A DNA stretch of 64,000 nucleotides. It comes from Patagioenas fasciata. Lineage: Eukaryota > Chordata > Aves > Columbiformes > Columbidae. The position numbers were made by a program, and so were the translations under genes. Below the pieces are notes generated by a model. It was not told the origin of the DNA, made no database searches, and saw only the letters and a list, made by a program, of their open reading frames with translations. Every line of letters starts with the position of its first letter. Positions within the stretch are counted from its first letter, which is position 1. Shown piece after piece: positions 11,680-22,542 of the stretch. The stretch is taken from positions 67,754,552 to 67,818,551 of the forward strand of contig NC_092524.1 in assembly GCF_037038585.1 (NCBI RefSeq), in the 5' to 3' direction.

Positions 11680-11943
11680 CAGGCTGCTGTTATGCAATTA
11701 AAAGCTTTTGCCAGTGAGAGGCTTAATTAACTCTGGCTTTCTAGGGTTATACCCACACGTGTATGTACTGCAGCTGGAGTTTGGCCCTGGCTGCAAGAAA
11801 TTCCTCATGGGACTTGCTTGGGTTGTGGCAGGATTTTGCTTGACTGGTGGCTCAGTGCTGGTGAGAGAGATACAAACCGCGTGACTGAAGCGTTTCCACG
11901 GGGGAAGGTGAATGCAATGGGGATGAAGTATTTTAGAATCCTG

Positions 11944-12050
11944 AAAACCACCAACCATCAACGATGGGGATTCCACCACCCCTGAACAGCCTGGACCAGT
12001 GCTGTAGCGAAGGAAGGTCTTGGTTTGAGCCATGGCCATCTTACTCATCT
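11944..12050 (-). mobile_element. Probable decayed CR1 fragment, antisense
   Basis: The + strand words CGATGGGGATTCCACCACC, CCTGAACAGCCTGGACCAGT and GAAGGAAGGTC line up loosely with the antisense CR1 block that reads GATGGTGACTCCACCACTGC and CAGCCTGTTCCAATGC in the 23895-24105 copy. No tail is preserved. This is an old copy or chance similarity. Confidence 0.45.
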
Positions 12051-13779
12051 TCTGCCCAGCCTCTATTAAATCACCTTCACCCTTAGTCCTGCCTGTCTTC
12101 AGATATTCAGTGCTCCAGCCCTGCAGTTTTCAGGGTGTTTGAAGGTGTCTAGTGCAAGGGAACGGATTTTGGGTGGGCTGTATTAACGCCAAAAAGCTGC
12201 TACTGGAAATACAGGGCTCTTACTTGCTTTCATGGCACCCAGTAATTTTAACAGGCTCAGTTAAAAACAAGCCCCCTTTTTGCCTTCAACTGCTGTTTTA
12301 TGGCAGTAGCGGAGGTTTTTTTGGTCTGAAATAGATACCCCTGGGAAGAGCCGTAACCCACTGACCTCGAGGGGATGCAGCTAACATGCATGAAGCACCC
12401 TGACACTGGCGGCTGCGGGAAGGAGTTAACTGGGGTCAGCAACCTATTTTTATTTATTCTTTTCCCCCAGGCTAATAAGGAAAAGGAAGCTGATATTTGC
12501 AGCCCTGCAACAGCCTCGTTAAATAGGAAAATAACAAATGGAAAAATAACGTGTTTCCAAAAGTACCCCTCCTTCCTGAAGCTACAAAATAGTCGCTTGG
12601 GTTACCTCTCCTACAGCCATGTAAGAGCAAGCATTGCTCATCTGTTTTGTAGGAACGTGGCTTTTCCCTGGTGAATGGGCTCACTGGGAACATCCCAGAC
12701 CTGCTTGGAGACTGGGACTATCTGCTCTAATATTTGGTGGTGGGACAGATCTAATTGGGAAGCAAACTGTCTGCACTGGCTGCTGCTTTTTGTGCTGTGC
12801 CCCATGGTTTCCTTTGCCCTGTCTCTCCCTGTTCTTCAAATCTCAGCCTTAAGCAAAATGCACTTAGATCTCCTTTTTTGTTGGCTTTTTGTCGTGCCAG
12901 ATGCAAAGTTTAATGAGAGTTATGGGGTTCCAAGCCCACTGTTGGTCACTCTTTCCTCCATCCCCAAGTCCTGGGCAGCTCCCCTGGCTTTTCCTTCCTA
13001 GGGGGCTTTGTCAGTGAGTTCAAACTCTGCCATGGCTTACAAGCCTGCAGATGCACATGAGTGATGGTGTGAGCTTGGGTCACTCGGGATTTACCACACA
13101 ATAACCAAAACCTGACATTCAGCTGGGGCCCTTGTGGCTGGAATAACTCCCTTTGCTCTTGCAGGTGTCTCTGGACTTGTGGCCACCGAGAACCAGAGGA
13201 GGAACCACGCTGAGTACCTGCATGTAAATGTCCATGTTTGGCTCATCCCATCAATGAAAGAGGAACCCTGGATGGATTCACTGACCCATTTTGCACCCCG
13301 ATCTCAGGACAAGGTGAGCTGTGTCCTGCCAGCACCCGTTTCCTCTGGGGCAGGCATGGTTTGGTGGCCAATATTGGGGCAGAAATCTACCTTGGATGAG
13401 GTTGGTCCAACCTGGTTGACTGCAGGGAGGTCTCTGGACTCACTAATATGAGGTTGTTGAGATTTATGCAGGTTTCCTTCCTAAGGCAGAGCTGAATTTG
13501 TGCTTGGGAGGGTAATGGGTGAGGGTCATTGGTGCTGAGTACCCAAATTTCTCCGGAGCAAACCCTGGGCACCTACCTGGTTTGTGCAAAACATGGTCCT
13601 GCCCCTGTTTGTTCTGGTGAGCAGTGGCTTGTGGATGCCTTCACAAGGCAGCAAAAACCAGTGAGGTTTTGTATCTAAAATTTGCAACCGTGCAGGAATG
13701 AGAAATGAGAACTCCCGCTGATGCCAACACCATGGGGGTTGTTAGCATCCTCCCAGGAGAACGCATTTCTTTCAGCCAA
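12051..13779. other. Unique non-coding sequence
   Basis: No gene or repeat is recognised. The open frames are short and overlapping. The stretch 12380-12600 is more AT-rich with ATTTTTATTTATT-like words and may belong to a regulatory block, but nothing specific supports that. Confidence 0.5.
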
Positions 13780-14240
13780 CCGCCTTGACAATCTCATTAT
13801 TATCTGCACGCGACAGATAAATGAGCATTTCCATGTAGTCAAAGCAAGTATTGATTAAGGCCCAGGAACCGGCTGATCAATGCAATGCTGTTTTTCCCTG
13901 GTTGGATGTGTAGGGCTGCTCAGCTGGAGATTGCCCCGAGTGCTCAGGGACTTTCCCCGTCATTAACAGTCATATGTCCTCAGACAATAAAGGCCTATTA
14001 TATTGTCTTAATACAGAGCCAATCGGGGAATTAATCAGGATATTTGGAAGCACCTTAGCTGCTTGCGCTGATACAAGGTCCTCAGTTTCTTCTCCTAATC
14101 TCCCCCAGGCAACTAGGATCTCCCACAGGTCCCCGTGCTGGATAATGTGTGTAAGCTGGTTACAGTGAATTTGCATGAATAATCAGGCCATTCTGCTCAA
14201 GCTGAATGCAACTTCATTAAGGCCCAGCGATACTTTGAGC
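13780..14240. promoter_or_regulatory. Candidate conserved non-coding block with paired SOX-like sites
   Basis: This repeat-free block contains CTCATTATTATCTGC, GTATTGATTAAGGCC, CATTAACAGTCATATG, GGGAATTAATCAGG and TTGCATGAATAATCAGGCC. A 7-bp inverted repeat, GACAATA (13983-13989) and TATTGTC (14001-14007), provides two facing SOX-type ACAAT cores. The dense mix of homeodomain, SOX and octamer-like words is typical of developmental enhancers. Conservation cannot be tested here, so the call is inference. Confidence 0.33.
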
Positions 14241-14737
14241 TTGCTTATTGCCTGTCCTTTGAACCCTAAAAAAAGAAGATTTTGAGCAACGATTAACTCT
14301 GTATTTGGGGTCGTGGGGACCGCTCCAGCTCCCAAGCAGAATTCACCTCTCTAAAAATGTCTTTTCTTCTTTGCTTCCCTCCATAATCGCTCTGTTTAGG
14401 TGAATAATTGTTGTGGAAAGTTTTACTTGTGGAAAAAGGTTAACCTTGCTCACAGGTGTGATAAACTGTTGTCTGGCTGCAGAGTGGCATGCCATGAATT
14501 AATGGTAGCTCCCTGCTTGGGAGCTCAGCATGATGTATCTGCCCAGCAAAATCCACGCCTGGAAACCAAATGGAGCTGCGATGCTTCCCTGCTGGTGGGT
14601 GGATCGCTGAGAGGGGGAAATGAGATGTGAATGTTGGGAGGCAGGGAATGAGCATCTGTCCTTGGGTGGGAGCTGAAGAGGAGCAGGTAGGACAGGGAGA
14701 TGCCTGGAAAAGCTTTCCCACCTCGCATTGTCCAATT
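14241..14737. other. Unique non-coding sequence before a CR1
   Basis: Nothing recognisable is seen apart from AT-rich flanking sequence at 14260-14420 and GC-rich sequence leading into the CR1 piece. Confidence 0.45.
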
Positions 14738-15192
14738 GAGACCTTGAGGTGCTGGAGCGAGTTGAGAGAAGGGAACGGAGCTGGTGAGGGGCTGGAGCAC
14801 AAGTGTGATGGGAGCGGCTGAGGGACCTGGGGGGTTCAGCTGGAGAACAGGAGCTGAGGGGAGACCTTCTGATCTCTGAACTGCCTGAAAGGAGCTTGGA
14901 GCCAGGGGGCGTCGGGCTCTGCTCCCCAGGAACAAGCGCCAGGAGCAGAGGAAACGGCCTCAAGTTGTACCAGGGAGGCTGAGGTTGGATCTTGGGAACA
15001 ATTTCTTCCCCAAAGGGCTGTGGGGCATTGGAACAGGCTGCCCAGGGCAGTGCTGGAGTCACCAGCCCTGGAGGGTTGGACAGACGTGGAGATGAGGTTC
15101 TCAGGGACATGGGTTAGTACCAGTGTTGGGTTAGTGGTTTGACTTGATCATCTTGAGGATCTCTCCTGGCCAATATGATTCTATAGTTCTAT
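14738..15192 (+). mobile_element. CR1 LINE, 5'-truncated, group C
   Basis: The sense CR1 piece starts in the ORF2 C-terminal region: GAGACCTTGAGGTGCTGGAG corresponds to the 'LERVQRR' block. It continues through GGAGAACAGGAGCTGAGGGG, CCTCAAGTTGTACCAGGG, GGCATTGGAACAGGCTGCCC and CACCAGCCCTGGAGGGTTGG. It ends in GATCATCTTGAGGATCTCTC and GATTCTATAGTTCTAT. At 455 bp it is one of the longer copies. Several substitutions and frame breaks make the ORF2 remnant non-coding. Confidence 0.94.
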
Positions 15193-16136
15193 AAAAATGA
15201 GCTATATGACCACCAAAAGTATGAGGCTTTTTTGAAAGGGAGAGAGGAGAGGCAGGCAGGGCGTCCCCGCAGGGACAGAGGGTACAGTACAGAGGGTACA
15301 GCTGGGGAACACTGGGGACAAATGCAGTTCCCCACAGTGCTGCAAGCAGAGGGTACATGGCTCTTGGTTACAGCATCAGTTAAGCGCCGCTGTGCTTTCC
15401 TGGCTCTTCCTCTGCAGCGAGGCGTTGTATTTCCCTGGATTAATTGGCTGTCACGGATGTGTGAGCTTTGCTCTACCGCTGTGTTTCCCAGCCATACCAG
15501 AGCTGCCAGCTCGGGATGGGTGTCCGCCCAGAGCCACCTCTTCCATTTCCATTGCACACCCACCCTGAGCTCAAACACGAGCATTGAATGGGCAAAGTGC
15601 AGACCAGAGTCACGGCAAATTTTGGGGTCAGGAGAGACCTCAGCAATTTACCTGGATACAAGCAGCATTGCCAAAACAAAGCAATTAATACAGCTTGTTT
15701 CAGAAATGTTAGCAAGGGCTCATTCCCTCACAAGAGAATTTGTTATCCGGTGCACAGATTGTTGTGGTGAGTAACATGATGATGCTTTTGACCTCGCACC
15801 CAGCCCTCCAAACCTCCAGCCGAGGAGGTGCTGCCGTGCAATGTCTGGGCACGAACAGGGGCAGAAACAACTACTTGATTTTCAGATGAAGCTCAGTCAC
15901 GTAAGCAAAAGGCTCCTTTTCTTTAATTCCCAGGCTCTTGGGTATCTGTTCTTGTGTATGCCATATATATCAGTAGATCTTTTGGGCAAATTACTGCATT
16001 TTGCGGTAAGAACCTTCACTGACTTTTGTTTTTAAGGGTTTTGGGATGACTCTTAAACCCAACCACATCCCATTTTGACCAGTCATTGGCAAAATGTCCA
16101 TGAAACCAATTTCCAGGAGGGAATTAACTGTGCTTT
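15193..16136. other. Unique non-coding sequence
   Basis: No repeat or gene is recognised. A 180-codon open frame (15232-15774, +) shows no family resemblance. A short local duplication, ACAGAGGGTACAG twice within 15276-15302, is visible. Confidence 0.5.
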
Positions 16137-16933
16137 CACAGAATCACAGAATCACAGAATTGGCTAGGTTGGAAAAGACCTCAGAGATCATCAAGTCCAA
16201 CCCTTGGTCCAACTTCAGCCCATTTACTAGATCATGGCACTAAGAGCCATGTCCAATCTCAGTTTAAAAACCTCCAGGGACGGTGAGTCCACCACCTCCC
16301 TAGGCAGGCCATTCCAATGCCTGATCACTCTTTCCGTAAAGAACTTCTTCCTAATATCCAGCCTAAACTTCCCCTGGCAGAGTTTAAGCCCATGTCCCCT
16401 TGTCCTATTGCTAACTGCCTGGGAGAAGAGACCAGTTCCCACCTGACTATAACTTCCCTTCAGGTAGTTATAGAGAGCAATGAGGTCACCTCTAAGCCTC
16501 CTCCTCTCCAGGCTGAACAACCCCAGCTCCCTCAGCCTCTCACCATAGGTCATGTGCTCAAGTCCCTTCACCAGTCTTGTTGCTCTTCTCTGGACCCGCT
16601 CCAGCACCTCAATATCCCTCCTGAACTGAGGGGCCCAGAACTGAACACAATACTCCAGGTGTGGCCTCACCAATGCAGAGTACAGGGGAAGGATCACTTC
16701 CCTTGTCCTGCTGACCACACTATTTTTGATACAGGCCAGGATACCATTGGCCTTCTTGGCCACCTGGGCACACTGTTGGCTCATGTTGAGCTTGCTGTCA
16801 ATCAGTACCCCCAGGTCCCTTTCTGTCTGGCTGCTCTCCAGCCACTCTGTGCCCAGCCTGTAGCGCTGAAGGGGGTTGTTGTGGCCAAAGTGCAGGACCC
16901 GGCACTTGGCCTTGTTGAACTTCATCCCATTTC
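16137..16933 (-). mobile_element. CR1 LINE with open ORF2 tail, group B, antisense
   Basis: This is the longest and best preserved CR1 in the window, about 800 bp. The + strand begins with the tail: three copies of CACAGAAT (16137-16160), GGAAAAGACCTCAGAGATC and ATCAAGTCCAACCCTTGG. The stop codon of ORF2 is at 16227-16229 and the open frame runs up to 16925. The element is 5'-truncated at about 16930, where similarity to the upstream RT region ends. The uninterrupted frame implies an insertion younger than the other copies here. CR1 does not reliably make target duplications, and none is evident. Confidence 0.97.
16227..16925 (-). pseudogene. CR1 ORF2 C-terminal fragment (232 codons, open)
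   Basis: This is the C-terminal part of the CR1 endonuclease/reverse transcriptase protein, the enzyme that nicks target DNA and copies LINE RNA at the break. In the full family the order is an APE-type endonuclease, then RT with a catalytic F/YADD box, then the tail. Only the tail beyond the RT palm is present, starting with [14 protein letters not shown] (residues 1-14). Next come ERDLGVLID (35-43), [14 protein letters not shown] (87-100), [17 protein letters not shown] (108-124), [20 protein letters not shown] (136-155) and [19 protein letters not shown] (203-221). The catalytic residues lie upstream and were lost by 5' truncation, so the protein cannot act as a transposase. The ATG is an internal methionine of ORF2, not a real start. 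No stop or frameshift interrupts the fragment. Confidence 0.95.
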
Positions 16934-17454
16934 CTTACTTGTGAGCCAAACGGGCACCAAGAGCCACGAGGCCCATAGAAAAATCCTGAGCTATGAGATA
17001 AAACTCACATTTCTGGCTAAAATGACCATGTGCAGAGATGCTGGACAATGTGAGGGGGTGAAATAAGCGTCCTTCTTCCCTGTAACTGAGCTGAGCTCTC
17101 CTGGAGCCCGTGTGCATCATCCTACATCGGTATCTACACCAAAAGCTGTGATCGGTGCCCGACATAGCACTGAAAGCAGCAGGATCTCTCCAGTCTGACC
17201 ATGGGGTAAATAGAATCAGGATTTTGACCTAAATAAGAGAAAAACTAGAAGGATTTTTAAGGGAGGTAGCCAGGATATCCTGAGGGTCTGTCCTTGCTGT
17301 GGAAGCTGCTTAACCAGCTGGGTTGTGCATCTGCAGGGCTTACTTGAGCTAAGAATCATCGTAGAATTAGGGGTTTCTGGGGTGTCCAGTGAAGATGGGG
17401 AGCTGGGAGGAGATGGAGGTTAATGACACGGCTGTGCTGGGAGCCCAGCTCCCA
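16934..17454. other. Unique non-coding sequence
   Basis: Nothing recognisable is seen. The words GAATCATCGTAGAATTA at about 17352-17368 faintly resemble a CR1 tail, but the following sequence does not fit. Confidence 0.45.
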
Positions 17455-17885
17455 TCTGGCTGCCTTATCAAGCCCCACACAGCCTCGTGTGTCACATTGG
17501 GATGTAAATCGCATTAATTGAATTCACTTTGGCTGCGCTTTTGGGAGCAGACAACGACCGCGTCAAAATCTCATTTACATACTGATAAGACACAGTTGAA
17601 AAATGATGCCTTCTAATGAATAAAATGTGTGTAACTGGTCCAGCTTGATATTAGCATTAAAGTGTTAATCACTTTGGCATACAAGTTTATAGTGCTGAGT
17701 AAATTTGTCTTCAAAGGGTCCTGAAACAGAAATCTATGTTTCTGGACTGCCATAGCAACACACAGACATCTTCATTTTATTTCTTGGTCAGAAAGCAGGT
17801 GCCAGCTTCTAATTAAAGCCTAATTTGCAATTTGTGTCCTATTCACTGTTTTCATGGGAACTCTGATGGCTGATAAGGAGGTAAG
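17455..17885. promoter_or_regulatory. Candidate conserved non-coding block
   Basis: This repeat-free AT-rich block carries GCATTAATTGAATTC (near 17511), CTAATGAATAAAATG, an inverted pair ATTAA (17656-17660) and TTAAT (17665-17669) with a 4-bp spacer, CTAATTAAAGCCTAATTTGC and TTTGCAATTTG. The homeodomain-type cores in an otherwise GC-moderate region suggest an enhancer. There is no reading frame of note. Function is inferred. Confidence 0.35.
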
Positions 17886-18490
17886 CAATAACCAGCAGCA
17901 AGGCTTGAAAGCAGTGGTGGAAATGGATCCTCCCCTGGGGCTGCTGGGCTGAGCGAGCAGGGGAGAGGGAAGGGGCCAGGGATGTGTTGTGACATGTGTC
18001 CCTCATCCAGGAGGCTTCTCACAGTGAGGGAAGATGGAAATCATCACAAGAGAGCTGATGCCAGCTTCACAGGGGCTGGTGGTCATCCTGCTCCAGCCTC
18101 CTCGGGGCATCTCTGGCTTTCCCTCTTTGAGGACAGATGGAAAAGGCTTCTTCCAAACTCCCAATTAAAGGATCCAGATTAATGATGCCCACGGAGGTCT
18201 CTTGTTGCACATGTTCTCCAGCCTACCTGCTGACCTGCAGCATCTTGTGCTTCCCAGTCTCCCCTCTGCCACCTATCCATCTCATATTTTTGCTTCTAAT
18301 TAGAGGCTTACGAGCTCTTGACAGCACTGATATCAAGGGTAATTAGCAGTAACAAGTCCATTGGTGCATGGCCACATGGTGGAATGGTGTCCTGCAGGAT
18401 CTGGCTGCCCTGGGAGCAGAGTACTTTGAGGTGTGTGGAGCTGGAGGGGCAGCTCTAATCTAGAATCTATAATATATAAAATAATATAAT
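17886..18490. other. Unique non-coding sequence
   Basis: GC-moderate sequence without recognised genes or dispersed repeats leads into an AT-rich microsatellite at 18460. Confidence 0.5.
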
Positions 18491-18552
18491 GATACAACAA
18501 TTACGATACGATACGATACGATACTATACTATACTATACTATACCATATCAT

Positions 18553-18608
<56 letters not shown>

Positions 18609-18677
18609 ATACCCATACCATACCATACCCATACCCATACCCATACCATACCATACTATACTATACTATACTGTACT
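18491..18677. repeat. Compound microsatellite (GATAC, TATAC, CCCATA units)
   Basis: A compound simple repeat starts as GATAC/TATAC pentamers, passes into CATACC/CCCATA hexamers, alternates with CATAC pentamers, and returns to TATAC at the 3' end. Both edges are pentameric and the centre is hexameric, which suggests growth by slippage and insertion of a C. The hexamer strand TATGGG is one transposition away from the telomere unit TTAGGG but is not telomeric sequence. Confidence 0.95.
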
Positions 18678-21129
18678 GGGTTATGCTGCTGATGAAGTGA
18701 TGCTGCTCTCCCAGGGCTGCGTTTGCTTTTGCTGGCTGTGGGTTTGGAAAGGGACCTGAGGTCGCTGTGGCTCACATCCCAGTGAAATTCAATGCTGCTT
18801 CAGATTCCTTGCAATATTGCAGCCTCAGGCACTGTCTGGGGAGCTGCACCTTCCAAAGAAGGCTCAGCCTAAGAGGGTGGAGAGTGCTGCTGTGTGATGG
18901 TCCACAGGGATGGAGCAGGTTTGCTGAGCCATGAGCTTTTCTGAAGCTGTTCCCCAGCTGCAGACACCGAGTGCCTGTAAATCCTGGCTGTACTGGGCTC
19001 TTTCAGTGCCCACAGGACCCCAGACCCACTCCTTGTGCCACTGTACGTGTGTTGAAAGCCCCTTGCTGTGCTTTGCACCACCCATGGGTTTGTTGTTGGG
19101 TTTGTTGATAATAATTCATGTGGCAGCAGATTGAAGGGTCAGTGGTCACACAGAGGGTTGCTGGAGGACCTCTGCCTCGACAAGGGGACAGTTGACAGAG
19201 TTGGGCCTGACAAAAGGGAGACTCAGGGTGGGTTGCTGGTCTAAATGTGCTGGCAGATGATTTGTGGTAAGGATTTTTGCATGTGCATCAGGACCATGCC
19301 ACCACATTGGGTTGGTGCTGTGGGTTGGCTGGGGACAAGCTACTGGGGAAGAAGTCACACTGTGTTGTGTCCTTCAAGAGCAAACCACACACACACACAA
19401 TCATGGAACACGCAAATGCTGATGACGAGGGACATCTGGGGGTCTCCTGTCCAACTGGCTCCTCAGAATGGGATTTTGCTGGTTCCTGTGGTCTGGTCAA
19501 GCCCTGAATACCCCCAGGGAGGCAGATGCCACCACGGGCCCTTACTTTAAAGCTGCATCATCCTCTAGCACAGAAATCTTTCCATGCCTCTTGCTGGCTG
19601 CTCCTCAGCTCAGATCAGCTGCAATAAACCAGCTCAGCTCCACCAAAGCCAATTTTACACCAGCTGAGGCTTTAACTCCTGGCACTCAACCTCCTGTCCC
19701 TCCTCTTCTTGCTGAATTTGTTCCTTCTGTAGCTGCTGTAGGGCACGTGCTTGTTAAAGTCCTATAATCCATCATGGAATGTTTCTACTTTTATAGGGAA
19801 AAAAAAAAAGGCAGTGGCTTAACCCAGGCGTCAGTGTGTGCTGCTCCAGATGTTGTTTCAAGTGCGTCACACACGTGGCTAAATGCGAGGGCAAACATTG
19901 CATCCTTCTGCTGCCAGCCCCCGAATTCCCCTCTCCATCCCCTCCTACCTCTGTTAGCATGCAAATGGTAAAACACAGCTGGACTGTTCCTCAGCTGCTA
20001 ATCTCCTTCCTGAGGGATTTAAGCCTCCCTGGGCAGCCCTACAGCCTGGGAGTGTGATCATCTCCTAACAAGCACGTTCTCCTTATTGCCTTATGGCTTA
20101 GTTATACTGTGCATGGTCTCCTGAGTAGCATGGTACGGTTTAAACACTGCGGCGGGTCGCAGGAGACCTGATCACAGGCTTGACCTCTCCCCTTGGCGTA
20201 TCTCCTGCAACCTCAGGAGGCTCAGGAGTGGCATCATCAGCCTCGATTGTCCCCGAGAGCTGGAGATGGGGTGAGGCGATGGTGCTGGTAAGAGCCTGAG
20301 TGATGCTCTGTGCTTATATTGAGCTTTCTGTTTTAGGGTTAGAGCCCCGGCAGCAGTTAGGAACTTAATTATAAGTACAAGCGAGGAAGACAAGTGAATG
20401 GATTTGCACACCTCATGCTGCTTATGCCCCTGTGAGTCAATCGCTAGCTAAGGGTATAGAAAAAAAAGGTGGTGCGCACACAGTTGTTTATGTGACCCTG
20501 TATTCCAGCTGACAGTTTTCTATTCGGTTATTTCCTCCACCACATGGAGTTATGCTGATGTCTTTGCTGGGAGTCCTTTGTAACCAATGAGCACTTTTCC
20601 AACAGTGTAAAAATCATCCTGGGCCGATGCACATGCATGAGCAGACATATAGACGTCATGCATCCTGAAGCCAGGGTGAAAACCCCAATAAATAGGTGTG
20701 GCACACTCAGATGCTTGCCAAAAATCAATGAGATGAAACTGGAATGTTCAAGAGAAATGGGAAAAAAAAATAGAAAAAGAAATCCACCTGAAACTTTGCT
20801 TGCAAAACAGGAAAAGAGTAGCTGGGGGCTCTGTCCACCTATATCTATCAGCGTGTGGAAAAATCATTTGCTCCAGGAATCCAACTCTTTCCTGCCTGCT
20901 GGGAATGCAGATGCAAGTGCTCCCTGCAGGGAATGTCCTGTTTACCCAAATCCCCCGATGCAGCTCACTTCCCACCAGCAAGCTGCGTATTCCAGGAAGC
21001 ATCACTACCATTTGAGTGACATCTCTAAGGGAGGTGAAATAGTTTTCATTTTAGAAAGTATTGATTAATATAAGGCTTTTTGGTGAGGTACTGATGGGAT
21101 AAGAGGTCTAGGAAATCACTGGAGCCACC
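18678..21129. other. Unique non-coding stretch of 2.5 kb
   Basis: No gene or dispersed repeat is recognised. Small features are an ACAC run at about 19385-19398, poly-A at 19799-19809 and 20458-20467, and an A-rich stretch at 20760-20790. The section 19960-20130 has a few homeobox-like words but is not distinctive. Confidence 0.5.
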
Positions 21130-21349
21130 AAAGGGAGAGGTTTCATCTAAACATGAGAAACTTCTTTGCTGGGAGGTGCCAGAGCCTGGCCCAGGCTGCC
21201 CAGAGCAGGTGTGGAGTCTCCTTCTCTGAGACATTCAAACCCGCCTGGACCCACCTGTGTGATCTGCTCTGGGACCCTGTATGAGCAGGGGGGTTGGACT
21301 GGGGGATCTACAGAGGTCCCTTCAACCTCTACCACCCTGTGATTCTGTG
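21130..21349 (+). mobile_element. CR1 LINE, 5'-truncated, group D
   Basis: The sense CR1 3' end has AACATGAGAAACTTCTTTGC, GCCCAGGCTGCCCAGAGCAG, GGTGTGGAGTCTCCTTCTCT, GATCTACAGAGGTCCCTTC and the tail CCCTGTGATTCTGTG. It mirrors the minus-strand copy at 3539-3812. The segment 21095-21129 may be a decayed extension. Confidence 0.93.
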
Positions 21350-22467
21350 GGTGGTGGCATCTGGTGGTCTGATGGCATCTCTGACCCAGCACCTCCTTTC
21401 CATCCTCCTCAGCACCTGCTCCAGGTGATGCTCCAGGAGTTGTCACATCTTTTCCTATCAGGTAATACCCCAGGGCTCTATGCAAACCCTCATAGGAACC
21501 CATTTGCTTTCAGACATGCTGGAATTGCTTTACAACACCTTGCTTAAAGCTTCCTTGGCTTTATGTGGCATTATGTGCCCAAGTAATTTAGATCATTAAA
21601 AAAAGCTATTCCCAAAGGACTTATGCTGCTTTCCATCACCAAGGATGGTCTGGGGCGCATGCAATCAAGGGACATCAGCTGGTGAACAAAAGAGAGGAGT
21701 AATTTGGCCCCTGGGGTTTCTGTCAGCTGGGAGTTATGGCTTGCTCTAGCCAAACATCCCTAACCACATGATAAATATTATCATTGTTATTAAAATATTT
21801 CACCAGAGCCAGAAATGTTTGAAAAACCTGTTACAACATTAAGCTAAGCGTTTTAATGCCGCATTAGGAACAGGCTCTCTCTGTTCTTAGCACAAACTGG
21901 GTGGTTTTTCTTATTCCTTAAAGCAATTTGCCACAGATGTGGGACGTGTCAGTGCACAGTGGACTGCCAGAGGGTCCGTGATGGCAGCAGTGAGGTCCTG
22001 TGCGGCTGCTTCCCCAGCTCCATGTGTTCCTTATTTTGTATCGGGGTACTTGCAGATCTGAATGTAGATGGGAAGGAAAGGGAAGCTGCTATTTTTTGGG
22101 TGTGGAGTGGTATGGTCACTCGTGAAGGGACAATATGGCATCATGGGATGAAGGTGCAGCATCCAAGACGCAGCCTTTCACACAGAGCTCACCCAACCAT
22201 GAATTGTGGCTTCAGCTCATCGTCCTGAAAGCTCAGAATCAGGAACACGGTGCTAAAACATCCTTGATGCACTGACTGTAAGCCTGTGATTTCATGGAAC
22301 AATTAATTCCCTAAGTGTCTCGGTGCCTCAAATGGTGTCTGACATCTGGAGATCTGCATCTGGAATACATTATGCGCTCAGGACATTGATTGACAATTAG
22401 ATCCAAATCAGGTGGACTCAGCCTTGCCTCCTTCTCTGCTGCCAAAGCAGAGGCTGATGACAACAAT
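21350..22467. other. Unique non-coding sequence
   Basis: No gene is recognised. The part 21760-21880 is AT-rich (ATAAATATTATCATTG, TTATTAAAATATTTCACC, GTTTTAATGCCGCATTAGG) and could be part of a regulatory block. Confidence 0.45.
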
Positions 22468-22542
22468 TGTTGCAGTAGGACAAAGGGTGATGATTTTAAA
22501 CTACAAAAGGGGAGATTCAGGCCAGACATGAGGAAGAGAGCA
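22468..22542 (+). mobile_element. Short CR1 fragment, internal
   Basis: The words GTAGGACAAAGGGTGATGAT, TTTTAAACTACAAAAGGGG and GATTCAGGCCAGACATGAGG match the internal CR1 block found at 1355-1420 and 40690-40750. Neither the 5' part nor the 3' tail is present, so this is an internal relic, probably cut by later deletion. Confidence 0.85.

Noticed and set aside
14499..15110. 203-codon minus-strand open frame
   Set aside because: Most of it lies antisense to the CR1 copy at 14738-15192, so it is a shadow of the repeat.
17345..17400. CR1 tail-like words GAATCATCGTAGAATTA
   Set aside because: The sequence next to the tail words shows no GGAAGGGACC or similar phrase, so it was not called as a CR1 piece.
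18491..18677. Interstitial telomere repeat
   Set aside because: The hexamer is CCCATA/TATGGG, not CCCTAA/TTAGGG, and it is mixed with pentamers, so it is a microsatellite.
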